Below, piece after piece: positions 57,374-64,000 of a DNA stretch of 64,000 bases. The stretch is taken from contig CAVOGV010000061.1 of assembly GCA_963695445.1 (NCBI GenBank), positions 62,001 to 126,000 on the forward strand, written 5' to 3'. The stretch's first letter is position 1, and each line of letters opens with the position of its first letter. The notes beneath the pieces were generated by a model. The model saw only the letters and a list, made by a program, of their open reading frames with translations, did no database searches and was not told where the DNA came from. Made by a program: the position numbers and the translations under genes. This DNA comes from Thiohalocapsa sp963695445 (GTDB lineage: Bacteria; Pseudomonadota; Gammaproteobacteria; Chromatiales; Chromatiaceae).

Positions 57374-59629
57374 ATGAGCGACACGCCCATCTACAACTCC
57401 GAGGGTCTGGAGCGCCTGCCGCTGCACCTGTTCAGCGAAAAGGCGTATCTGGACTACTCCATGTACGTCATCCTGGACCGGGCGCTGCCGAACGTGGCGG
57501 ACGGTCTCAAGCCGGTGCAGCGGCGCATCCTGTACGCCATGTCGGAGCTTGGCCTATCCGCCGCGGCCAAGTTCAAGAAGTCCGCGCGCACCGTCGGCGA
57601 CGTGCTCGGCAAGTTCCATCCCCACGGCGACTCGGCCTGTTACGAGGCCATGGTGCTGATGGCGCAGTCCTTCAGCTACCGCTACCCGTTGATCGACGGC
57701 CAGGGCAACTGGGGCGCGCCGGACGACCCCAAGTCCTTCGCCGCGATGCGCTACACGGAGGCGCGCCTGGCCGCCTATGCCGACGTGCTGCTGGCCGAGG
57801 TGGGGCAGGGCACCGTCGACTGGCAGCCCAACTTCGACGGCACGCTGGAAGAACCCAAGCTGCTGCCGGCACGGCTGCCGAATCTGCTGCTGAACGGCGC
57901 CACCGGCATCGCCGTCGGCATGGCCACGGACATCCCGTCGCACAACCTGCGCGAGGTGGCGCGCGCCTGCATCCATCTGCTCAAGCACCCGAACGCCGGC
58001 ATCGACACGCTGATGCGCTACGTGCCGGGGCCGGACTTCCCCACCGCCGGCGAGATCGTGACGCCGGCCGCGGACCTGCGCCGGATGTACGAGACCGGCA
58101 ACGGCTCCATCCGACAGCGCGCCTGCTACGAGATGGAGCAGGGCGACATCGTCGTCACCGCGCTGCCGTACCAGGTTTCGGGCAACCGCATCATGGAGCA
58201 GGTGGCGGCGCAGATGCAGGCCAAGAAGCTGCCGATGATCGAGGACCTGCGCGACGAGTCCGACCATGAGTGTCCGACCCGACTGGTCATCGTGCCACGC
58301 TCCAACCGGGTCGACGTGGCGCGGCTGATGTCGCACCTGTTCGCGACCACGGACCTGGAAAAGAGCTATCGCGTGAACATGAACATGATCGCGCTCGATG
58401 GCCGGCCGCGGGTCATGAACCTGCACGAGATCCTGAGCGAGTGGATCAGCTATCGCACCACCACCGTCCGCCGGCGCCTGCAGCATCGGCTGGACAAGGT
58501 GCTGGAGCGGTTGCACCTGTTGGAAGGCCTGCTGATCGCCTTCCTGAACATCGACGAGGTGATCCGCATCATCCGCACCGAGGACGAGCCCAAGCCCGCG
58601 CTGATCGCCCGCTTCGGACTGTCCGACGCCCAGGCCGAATACGTGCTCAACACCCGGCTGCGGCAACTGGCGCGGCTGGAAGAGATGAAGATCCGCGCCG
58701 AGCAGGATGAGCTGGCCGCCGAGCGGGATTCGTTGCAGGGGATACTCGGCGACGACGAGCAACTGCGCGATCTCATCATCGACGAGATCAAGCGCGATGC
58801 CGACAAATACGGCGACGAGCGCCGCTCCCCGCTGACCGAGCGTGCCGCCGCCGCCGCGCTGGACGAAAACGAGCTGACCCCGAGCGAGCCGGTGACCGTG
58901 GTGCTGTCCGAGAAGGGCTGGGTACGCTCCGCCAAGGGCCACGACATCGACCCCGCGGGGCTGTCCTACAAGGCCGGTGATCGGTTCCTGACCGCGGCAA
59001 AACTGCGCAGCAATCAGCAGGTGGTGTTCCTCGACAGCACCGGTCGTAGCTACTCGGTGCAGGCGCATACCCTGCCGTCCGCGCGCGGCCAGGGCGAGCC
59101 CCTGACCGGCCGGCTCGACCCGCCCAAGGGCGCCTCTTTCGTCGCCATGGTCGGCGACGAGCAACAACGCCGCTGGCTGCTGGCCTCCGATGCCGGTTAC
59201 GGCTTCGTCTGCCCCTTCGACGCGCTGCTGGCCAAGGCCAGGGCCGGCAAGGCGCTGCTCAGCCTACCCGCCGGCGCCCAGGTGCTGGCCCCGGTCCCGC
59301 TGCCGCTACCTGGCACCCCGCTCGACCGCGTCGCCGCCGTCACCAGCACCGGCCATCTGCTGGTCTTCCCGATCGCCGACCTACCGGAACTGAACCGCGG
59401 CAAGGGCAACAAGATCATCGGCATCCCCACCGCCAAGGCCAAGGCCCGCGAGGAACTGATGACCGCCATCGCCGTGATCCCCGACGGCGGCAGCCTAACC
59501 CTGGTCTCCGGCAAACGCACCTTTACGCTGAAGCCCAGCGATCTCGACCGCTTCCAGGGCGAACGCGGACGCCGCGGCGCGCTGCTCCCACGCGGCTTCC
59601 AACATGTCGACGGCTTGCAGGTCCCGTAG
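57374..59629 (+). CDS. parC: DNA topoisomerase IV subunit A
   Basis: A 751-residue type IIA topoisomerase subunit that decatenates daughter chromosomes with ParE. DYSMYVILDRALPNVADGLK at the N-terminus, the quinolone-resistance region HPHGDSACYEAMVLMAQSF (wild-type-like Ser at 87 and Glu at 91), and catalytic Tyr127 in AAMRYTEARL are present. The C-terminal DNA-wrapping pinwheel starts around residue 490. It is ParC rather than GyrA because the GyrA-box is absent. The frame is intact; a hairpin overlaps the stop codon. Confidence 0.96.
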   Translation: MSDTPIYNSEGLERLPLHLFSEKAYLDYSMYVILDRALPNVADGLKPVQRRILYAMSELGLSAAAKFKKSARTVGDVLGKFHPHGDSACYEAMVLMAQSFSYRYPLIDGQGNWGAPDDPKSFAAMRYTEARLAAYADVLLAEVGQGTVDWQPNFDGTLEEPKLLPARLPNLLLNGATGIAVGMATDIPSHNLREVARACIHLLKHPNAGIDTLMRYVPGPDFPTAGEIVTPAADLRRMYETGNGSIRQRACYEMEQGDIVVTALPYQVSGNRIMEQVAAQMQAKKLPMIEDLRDESDHECPTRLVIVPRSNRVDVARLMSHLFATTDLEKSYRVNMNMIALDGRPRVMNLHEILSEWISYRTTTVRRRLQHRLDKVLERLHLLEGLLIAFLNIDEVIRIIRTEDEPKPALIARFGLSDAQAEYVLNTRLRQLARLEEMKIRAEQDELAAERDSLQGILGDDEQLRDLIIDEIKRDADKYGDERRSPLTERAAAAALDENELTPSEPVTVVLSEKGWVRSAKGHDIDPAGLSYKAGDRFLTAAKLRSNQQVVFLDSTGRSYSVQAHTLPSARGQGEPLTGRLDPPKGASFVAMVGDEQQRRWLLASDAGYGFVCPFDALLAKARAGKALLSLPAGAQVLAPVPLPLPGTPLDRVAAVTSTGHLLVFPIADLPELNRGKGNKIIGIPTAKAKAREELMTAIAVIPDGGSLTLVSGKRTFTLKPSDLDRFQGERGRRGALLPRGFQHVDGLQVP

Positions 59630-59648
59630 GGGCGAATTCATTCGCCCC
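59629..59648 (+). terminator. Hairpin overlapping the parC stop
   Basis: GGGGCGAA (59629-59636), loop TTCA, TTCGCCCC (59641-59648); the stop TAG supplies the first G. No T tract follows. The sequence GTAGGGGCGAATTCATTCGC resembles short palindromic repeats scattered in many genomes, so it may be a repeat serving as a 3'-end structure. Confidence 0.5.
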
Positions 59649-59756
59649 GGTACATTCGACCAACCCACCTGCGCCCGAACGGAACGGATCGGTCTGCCTA
59701 CCCATGCGGGCGCAGATCGACCCGAGACGGATCGCATGGAATAACGCCCAAGTCGC

Positions 59757-60058
59757 TCAAAGTGGCGCAGGCGTCACACACGAATAAAGCAGTGCGGACA
59801 GGGCCTGAGTCTGGGTCGAAGCGGATACGCCGCGCTCGTTGGCAAGGTATGAAACAAATGCCTCGATTTCACCCGCTCCCATCTCCTTGGGGTGGCGCTT
59901 CCCATGGAAAAAGATGTAGCGCTTCATCCAGTCAAGGTACGCCAGATCCGTCTGATAGCTTCCGTCCGATAGCTGTAGTGCATCGCCCGCAGCTTTTCGC
60001 GCGCCTGCTCCAGCAGCCGCTTCGGGCGACGCCCCGATTCTGAAGGTTCTTCCGACAT
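59757..60058 (-). pseudogene. Integron-integrase (IntI-like) relic: N-terminal domain only, disrupted by a 14-bp duplication
   Basis: From ATG 60058 (GGAGG upstream) the frame reads MSEEPSESGRRPKRLLEQAR, then LRAMHYSYRTE. After a frame change it continues LAYLDWMKRYIFFHGKRHP, MGAGEIEAFVSYLANERGV and STQTQALSALLY, the core-binding domain of integron-type tyrosine recombinases. The frame change is caused by a 14-bp tandem duplication (59947-59960 and 59961-59974). The catalytic domain with its Arg-His-Arg-Tyr residues is absent after about residue 100. Decayed remnant. Confidence 0.85.
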
Positions 60059-60085
60059 CTGCCCGCCTCCACTTTATCAGCATGA

Positions 60086-60101
60086 CTGTATTTATAGACA
60101 G
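60086..60101 (-). promoter_or_regulatory. Putative LexA (SOS) box upstream of the integrase relic
   Basis: CTGTATTTATAGACAG: perfect CTG-N10-CAG with the AT-rich centre expected of gammaproteobacterial LexA sites. It lies 28 bp upstream of the integrase ATG, where LexA is known to repress integron integrases. Conservation despite loss of the gene suggests recent decay. Confidence 0.8.
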
Positions 60102-60310
60102 TTACCCTCCAAATTGCAACCCGCTGAGCAGTGCCACGCTAATCGAGCCCCCCGCGGGAGCATTCGCGACTGACGTGGCCGACCCCATCATCGCTCCCTA
60201 AGCTACCTGATCTTGCCCCAAACGAGCCGACCATAAGTCATGGAAACACAGTAGGATTGTTCCGGTCCCGCCGCTCCAACGACACCGCGGATAGCCGGCC
60301 AATCGACGCG

Positions 60311-60347
60311 CCTAAGTGACTTAGGGGGCCAACTTACCCCCTAAGTC
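60311..60347. repeat. Nested palindromes beside the integrase relic
   Basis: CCTAAGT-G-ACTTAGG (60311-60325) overlaps a perfect 11-bp inverted repeat, GACTTAGGGGG (60318-60328), loop CCAACTTA, CCCCCTAAGTC (60337-60347). It is on the side where attI/attC sites would lie relative to intI. No clear attC 1R/2R boxes were found. Confidence 0.6.
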
Positions 60348-60413
60348 CCTAAAGTCTTGAACAAACCGCCAAAACTGTCATAGCGTACTCCTGACCAGCG
60401 ACGACTGCACAAA

Positions 60414-60610
60414 CTATTCACGGATGACCAGATCGATGACAACGACGCGACGCCCGAGCTTTGTGACGAAGTGCTTGTCGGTGTAGGGGACTTTCCTGAG
60501 GAGACCATGGGTTCGCAAGCGCCTGATCAGGTAGGAGGCGCGAGCCCTGATGGGGCCGTCGATGTGCTGGCGCAGATGCGCGTGCGCAGAAACCGGAGAT
60601 GGAACTCTCG
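60414..60610 (-). pseudogene. C-terminal fragment of a winged-helix-like protein
   Basis: The frame encodes HLRQHIDGPIRARASYLIRR and LRTHGLLRKVPYTDKHFVTK, then LGRRVVVIDLVIRE and a stop. The pattern (LRRLR-HGL-RK-P-T--Y--T--GRRV) resembles C-terminal winged-helix segments of proteins seen near mobile DNA. There is no start or upstream domain, so it is a remnant. Low certainty on family. Confidence 0.45.
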
Positions 60611-60659
60611 CTTTCGGCCCTTGCGCCGATTGAATTGCTGTCCGGGCGCCACACCCGAG

Positions 60660-61115
60660 TCATTGGTGCAAATCGTGCGATTCATTCCTCGCCATATCCG
60701 GACCAACCGCCACCCCAGGCAGATCGCGCCAGGACACCACCTGCGCCTGGGTGCGACGCTGCGACGCATCGCCACCATAAACCACCAGGGCACGCATGGT
60801 GCGTGTCGGGGTCAGCGACGCGAGTCGCTCGGCGAAGCGTGGCAGATGCTTGAAGAAGTCGGCCACCACGGTTGCCCCCGATTTGATCTCCAAGGCATCG
60901 AGCGCCAGCCCGTATTCGACGAGCAGGTCGATCTCTATGCCGCGGCTCTCGCGATAGTGGAACAGCGCAGGCTGCCGACCCTGATTGGCCTGGGCCTTGT
61001 AGACCTCCGCCACCACCCAACTCTCGAACACCGCGCCACGCAGCGGATGCAGGCGCAGTTGTGCCGGCTCCTGGATACCGAGCAGGTAGCACAAGAGCCC
61101 GCTGAAGCATTGTTG
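60660..61115 (-). pseudogene. DUF4143 AAA-ATPase relic (C-terminal half)
   Basis: About 145 residues match the DUF4143 C-terminal domain of AAA+ ATPases: GLLCYLLGIQEPAQLRLHPL, RGAVFESWVVAEVYKAQANQ, FHYRESRGIEIDLLVEYG and ALEIKSGATVVADFFKHLPR. The N-terminal P-loop ATPase domain is missing: similarity starts abruptly at about 61112, next to the promoter region of the SPOR gene. A truncated remnant. Confidence 0.8.
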
Positions 61116-61207
61116 CTTTCCGTTACAATCGGGCGCTGTTGTCGCCGGCAGCGCGATGACAGCCGCCGCGGCAATTCCTCTGGACCGTCGATTTCGGAGC
61201 CCCGTTT

Positions 61208-62740
61208 ATGTTCGATCTCAGATCGCAGCCCAGCATGACCTCTGCCTCGTCCGCTCCGTCCGCTAAGGCCGCTCCGTCCGCCAAAGCCGGGGAGGATACC
61301 GGGCGTTCGCGATCCGGCTCGCGCAAGAAGCTGGCGGCGGAATTGGCTCGCGTGGACAAGACCTTGGCACGGCTGCGGGAACGCGTCGCGGATCTGTATG
61401 CATTGCAGCGCGATCAGGAGGAAAGCAGTTCGGTGCTGGCGAACCGGGTCGGGGCATTGGAGGGGGCGGCGCCCGCCTCGCCGATTCCTGACCTGGCCCT
61501 CGCGGCGCGCATCGACGCGATGGCCGTGCAGTTCGATGCGGTGCGTGCCGAGACGGCGTTCCTCTCCGACGGGCTGGCCGAACTGGACCTGCGCGTACGC
61601 GCCGCGGACAGCGACGAGCCCGCTTCGGATACTGAGGCCCGGCGACTGGAAATCGACGCGCTGTTTGCACGCATGCAGGGCGCCGAGGGTGCACTGGCCG
61701 CCGCGCAGGCGGAACTGACCCGTCTGGACCAGCGATTGGGCGCTCCCGCGGATCAGGTCCGCCCGGAGACGGTGGCACTTCTGGAACAACGCGTTGCCAG
61801 CGCGCTGGACGACTTGCAGGTGCAGCAGCGGCGTATTGAGGCACTGGACCGGCGCGATCAGGATGCCGCCGACCGGGCCGAGGTTGAACGACGCATCGGC
61901 GACTTGCGCGATGCCTTTGGCGCCCGTCTCGGCGCGCTGGAACAAGGACTGGAGCGGGGGCTGGAGCTGGATAGGGCGCAGGTGCAGGTTCGCTCGCACC
62001 TGGACCAGCGCCTGGGCCGCATGGGTACGGCGCTGGGCCTGTTCGGACTTGGCCTGAGCATCCTGTTTTTCGCCGCCTGGTGGCAGGCGACGCACCGCGC
62101 GGATTCGACCGATCTACGCGTCGAAAGGCTGGAGACGCGGATCGACCAGGCGCTCCGCAGCGGCGTGGCTGACGAAAGTCTGGAGACGCGGATAGACCAG
62201 GCACTCGATCGCAGTGTGGCTGGCGTTAGCACCACGGTCGCGACCCTCAGCGATGGGTTGACGCGGCTGGAGCAGCGGGTCGCGCAACTCGGCGAGGTCT
62301 CGTCCGTCGGCGCGAACGCCAGTCCGACGATTGGCTCTGATGCCGATCCAATACTCGGCGCTGCCCCTGAAGAGACACCTGGTCCAGTGGACGAAGGCCC
62401 CGATCTGGTTGGCGACGCACAAGCGTCACCGTCAGTTTTGCCCACGCCGCGCGGTCCGCTGGTGCTGGACGCCCCGCGCTGGATGGTTCAGCTCATCGGC
62501 TTCCACGGCCAGGACAGCGTGCGCGAGTTCGTCGCCGCGCGGGGGATCGCGGGAGACGCCTGGACCGTACAGGGCAGTTATCGCGGCCGGCCCTGGTATC
62601 GCGTGCTCGTTGGTGACTACGCCGACCGCGCCGCTGCTGCTGCCGCCATCGATGCGCTACCGCCGACGATGCGGGCGTTAGAGCCGATCGTGCGTTTGCT
62701 CGAGCCCGGCACGAGGCTCGAACCGACTGACCGCGACTGA
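61208..62740 (+). CDS. SPOR-domain membrane protein with cytoplasmic coiled coil
   Basis: 510 residues: a low-complexity Ser/Ala/Lys N-terminus, long coiled coil (about 40-270: LAAELARVDKTLARLRERVA), one membrane helix (GTALGLFGLGLSILFFAAWW, about 277-297), a periplasmic linker, and a C-terminal SPOR domain (about 425-500: RWMVQLIGFHGQDSVREFVA, YRGRPWYRVLVGDYADRAAA). SPOR domains bind denuded septal peptidoglycan, so a DamX-like division role is likely. A 51-bp tandem duplication (62129 and 62180) repeats LETRIDQAL. Start ATG 61208 behind GGAG. The frame is intact. Confidence 0.85.
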   Translation: MFDLRSQPSMTSASSAPSAKAAPSAKAGEDTGRSRSGSRKKLAAELARVDKTLARLRERVADLYALQRDQEESSSVLANRVGALEGAAPASPIPDLALAARIDAMAVQFDAVRAETAFLSDGLAELDLRVRAADSDEPASDTEARRLEIDALFARMQGAEGALAAAQAELTRLDQRLGAPADQVRPETVALLEQRVASALDDLQVQQRRIEALDRRDQDAADRAEVERRIGDLRDAFGARLGALEQGLERGLELDRAQVQVRSHLDQRLGRMGTALGLFGLGLSILFFAAWWQATHRADSTDLRVERLETRIDQALRSGVADESLETRIDQALDRSVAGVSTTVATLSDGLTRLEQRVAQLGEVSSVGANASPTIGSDADPILGAAPEETPGPVDEGPDLVGDAQASPSVLPTPRGPLVLDAPRWMVQLIGFHGQDSVREFVAARGIAGDAWTVQGSYRGRPWYRVLVGDYADRAAAAAAIDALPPTMRALEPIVRLLEPGTRLEPTDRD

Positions 62741-62850
62741 GCCTCGCGCAACCCTTGTGCCCGCGTCCGTCCTCCAAAGGCGTCTTGCGGGTGCATCGAC
62801 TGAGCGGACAGTCGGGCGTGATGGCCGTGACGTGGTTTTCGCGATCTCGA

Positions 62851-63354
62851 TCATGCCTGTTCCCCAAGGGCCTCGCGCAGTTTCTGGCGGGCCCGGAATA
62901 GCCGGGTGCCGACGCCCGCTGAGGATAGGCCCAATTGGTCGGCGATCTCCTGCTGCGAGTAGCCGTGCAGGACCTGCATGATCAGCGGCTCGCTGTACTC
63001 CTTGGGCAGGGCATCGATGGCGCGGCGCAGCACGAAGGCCTCCGTGGACGTGTCGTAGGTCTTGCGCGCGGCGCCGATCTCTTCCAGCGGCATGCTGCTC
63101 TGTTGCGGCTGGATGCGCTCGAACCGGCGTGCGTTCTCGCGGCGCACGATGGTCTTGAGCCAGCCCTTGATGGCGGCCGGGTTCTGCAATCGGTCGAACG
63201 AGCGCCAGGCGCGCATCAGGCTGTCCTGCACGAGATCCTCGGCGGTATGACTGTTGCCGGACAGGCGGTAGGCGTACTTGTACAGGTCCTTCCAGTGGCT
63301 CTCGGCAAGCTGATTGAATTCGGCGTTGTTGATCTCGGCGACGGCTGCGGTCAT
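62851..63354 (-). CDS. ECF-type RNA polymerase sigma factor
   Basis: A 167-residue sigma-70 family factor. Region 2: FNQLAESHWKDLYKYAYRLS, HTAEDLVQDSLMRAWRSFDR; region 4: LPKEYSEPLIMQVLHGYSQQ, EIADQLGLSSAGVGTRLFRA with the helix-turn-helix. It is close to RpoE-like groups. No anti-sigma gene is recognizable downstream (62741-62850 is too short); the control protein may be elsewhere. It is divergent from the aldehyde dehydrogenase gene; an inverted repeat lies between them. Confidence 0.9.
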   Translation of the reverse strand: MTAAVAEINNAEFNQLAESHWKDLYKYAYRLSGNSHTAEDLVQDSLMRAWRSFDRLQNPAAIKGWLKTIVRRENARRFERIQPQQSSMPLEEIGAARKTYDTSTEAFVLRRAIDALPKEYSEPLIMQVLHGYSQQEIADQLGLSSAGVGTRLFRARQKLREALGEQA

Positions 63355-63473
63355 GTTCTGGCTCCTGACGGGTCATCACCCGGGGTTTTTGCGTTATCCC
63401 TGTGATAGCAGACGCCGTGCCAGTATTTATTTAACTGTTTTTAAAAAGAAAATAGACATTCATCCAAAACGTT

Positions 63474-63490
63474 CGTAACGTTTCGTTACG
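63474..63490. promoter_or_regulatory. Palindromic operator candidate
   Basis: CGTAACG-TTT-CGTTACG, a 7-bp inverted repeat, with further AACGTT copies on each side (63468-63501). It lies between the divergent sigma factor and aldehyde dehydrogenase genes, beside an AT-rich tract (63424-63458). Likely a repressor or activator site; the protein is unknown. Confidence 0.5.
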
Positions 63491-63552
63491 ACGCAACGTT
63501 ACCTCGATACGTGCGTTCGCGGCGACGCGGGGCGGCCAAAGGAGATCAAGAC

Positions 63553-64000
63553 ATGACGATCGAGAGCATCAATCCCGCCGACGGCGCGCTGCTGGAGCGT
63601 TTCGCGCCAATGGATTCCGCGACCCTGACGGCCAGGCTGGAGGCCGCCGGCCGCGCGGCAGCGAGCTGGGGTCGGCAGCCGTTGGCGCAACGCACCGAAC
63701 TGCTGACGCGACTGGCCGCACTGCTGCAGGAGCGGCGCGGGTCTCTCGCGCTGCTGATGACCCGCGAGATGGGCAAGCTCATCGGCGAGGCCGAGGCGGA
63801 GATCGACAAGTGTGTGCTGGTCTGCGAGCACTATGCGGAGCACGCCGGCGCCTATCTGGCGGACGAGGTCATCGCCTCCGATGCGGGGCGCAGTCTGGTG
63901 GCCTGCCAGCCCCTCGGCACGGTGTTGGCGGTGATGCCGTGGAATTTCCCGTTTTGGCAACTGTTTCGTTGCGCGGCGCCGGCAATGGCGGCGGGTAATC
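63553..64000 (+). CDS. Aldehyde dehydrogenase, succinate-semialdehyde type, partial (3' end outside window)
   Basis: 149 codons from ATG 63553 (GGAG upstream) to the window edge. The N-terminal NAD-binding part reads SINPADGALLERFAPMD, LLTRLAALLQERRGSLALLM, TREMGKLIGEAEAEIDKCV and GTVLAVMPWNFPFWQLFRCA. It matches the Sad/YneI-like succinate-semialdehyde dehydrogenase group, but the catalytic cysteine and glutamate lie beyond the window. The reaction is therefore inferred from the N-terminus only. Confidence 0.85.
   Translation, partial: MTIESINPADGALLERFAPMDSATLTARLEAAGRAAASWGRQPLAQRTELLTRLAALLQERRGSLALLMTREMGKLIGEAEAEIDKCVLVCEHYAEHAGAYLADEVIASDAGRSLVACQPLGTVLAVMPWNFPFWQLFRCAAPAMAAGN

Noticed and set aside
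60311..60347. attC or attI site of the former integron
   Set aside because: The hairpin is convincing but the conserved GTTRRRY/RYYYAAC boxes are not arranged as in known sites, so no att site is called.

Overview
The window is high-GC DNA from a gammaproteobacterium. Supporting gene orders are ribE / ribBA-ribH-nusB-thiL-pgpA, sdhCDAB-sdhE, darP and parC. The intergenic sequence (short (GATCCC)n-like runs and GGCC-rich repeats) and the gene content are reminiscent of purple sulfur bacteria and relatives (Chromatiales). That placement is an inference from memory, with no database comparison behind it. There are no tRNA or rRNA genes, no CRISPR array and no intact mobile element.

Layout. 1-6.6 kb: partial YihY/BrkB gene, periplasmic thioredoxin-like protein, MFS transporter, SRPBCC protein, an orphan BatD-like protein and a Fur-boxed iron-binding protein (FbpA type). 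6.8-11.1 kb: sufB-sufC-sufD plus a DUF59 gene, divergent from the iron gene. 11.4-13.6 kb: a stress-type coiled-coil protein and two membrane-anchored proteins of unknown function. 13.6-17.6 kb (mostly minus): psd, a thioredoxin-fold protein, a class V aminotransferase, msrB (plus strand) and a degenerate nuclease-fold protein. 17.9-24.5 kb: lipA, a membrane protein, a YdcF/ElyC-like protein, darP, a triple-domain QueD-like protein, queE and a polytopic membrane protein. 24.5-30.8 kb: YaiI-like gene, rhlE and the succinate dehydrogenase operon. 30.9-38.5 kb: TAXI-type binding protein, mtnC, an MBL-fold protein with an altered metal motif, an AI-2E family transporter, a HIRAN protein and a long coiled-coil MscS channel. 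38.7-39.2 kb: a receiver-domain relic and a DnaA-box cluster. 39.3-45.2 kb: a GH63-like glucosidase, a small unknown protein and a YqaA / glutamine-amidotransferase / amidoligase operon lying between inverted copies of a ~160-bp repeat. 45.4-51.8 kb: a tripartite heavy-metal RND efflux operon with DUF3240. 52.3-59.6 kb: riboflavin genes, nusB, thiL, pgpA and parC. 59.7-61.1 kb: a scrap heap with an integron-integrase relic under a LexA box and two other gene fragments. 61.2-64 kb: a SPOR-domain protein, an ECF sigma factor and the start of an aldehyde dehydrogenase.

A strong caution applies to the whole window. About twenty otherwise well-conserved genes, including sdhA, sdhD, psd, sufB, pgpA and cusA, are interrupted by 1-2 nt frameshifts, several next to short homopolymers. 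Reading continues in another frame with full family similarity on both sides. This looks like sequencing or assembly indels rather than mass pseudogenization, so such genes are given here as single CDS spans with the break noted. True relics (receiver domain, integrase, DUF4143 ATPase, winged-helix fragment) are distinguished because large parts of the gene are missing.

Working together: the FbpA-type gene and the suf operon are an iron uptake / iron-sulfur assembly pair sharing a Fur-boxed intergenic region. LipA, SdhB and QueE are iron-sulfur clients. QueD-like and QueE proteins serve the preQ0/queuosine pathway. The rib cluster feeds flavin to SdhA, with SdhE as its flavinylation factor. 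The amidoligase/amidotransferase pair is the least understood block and lies between the most striking repeats in the window.
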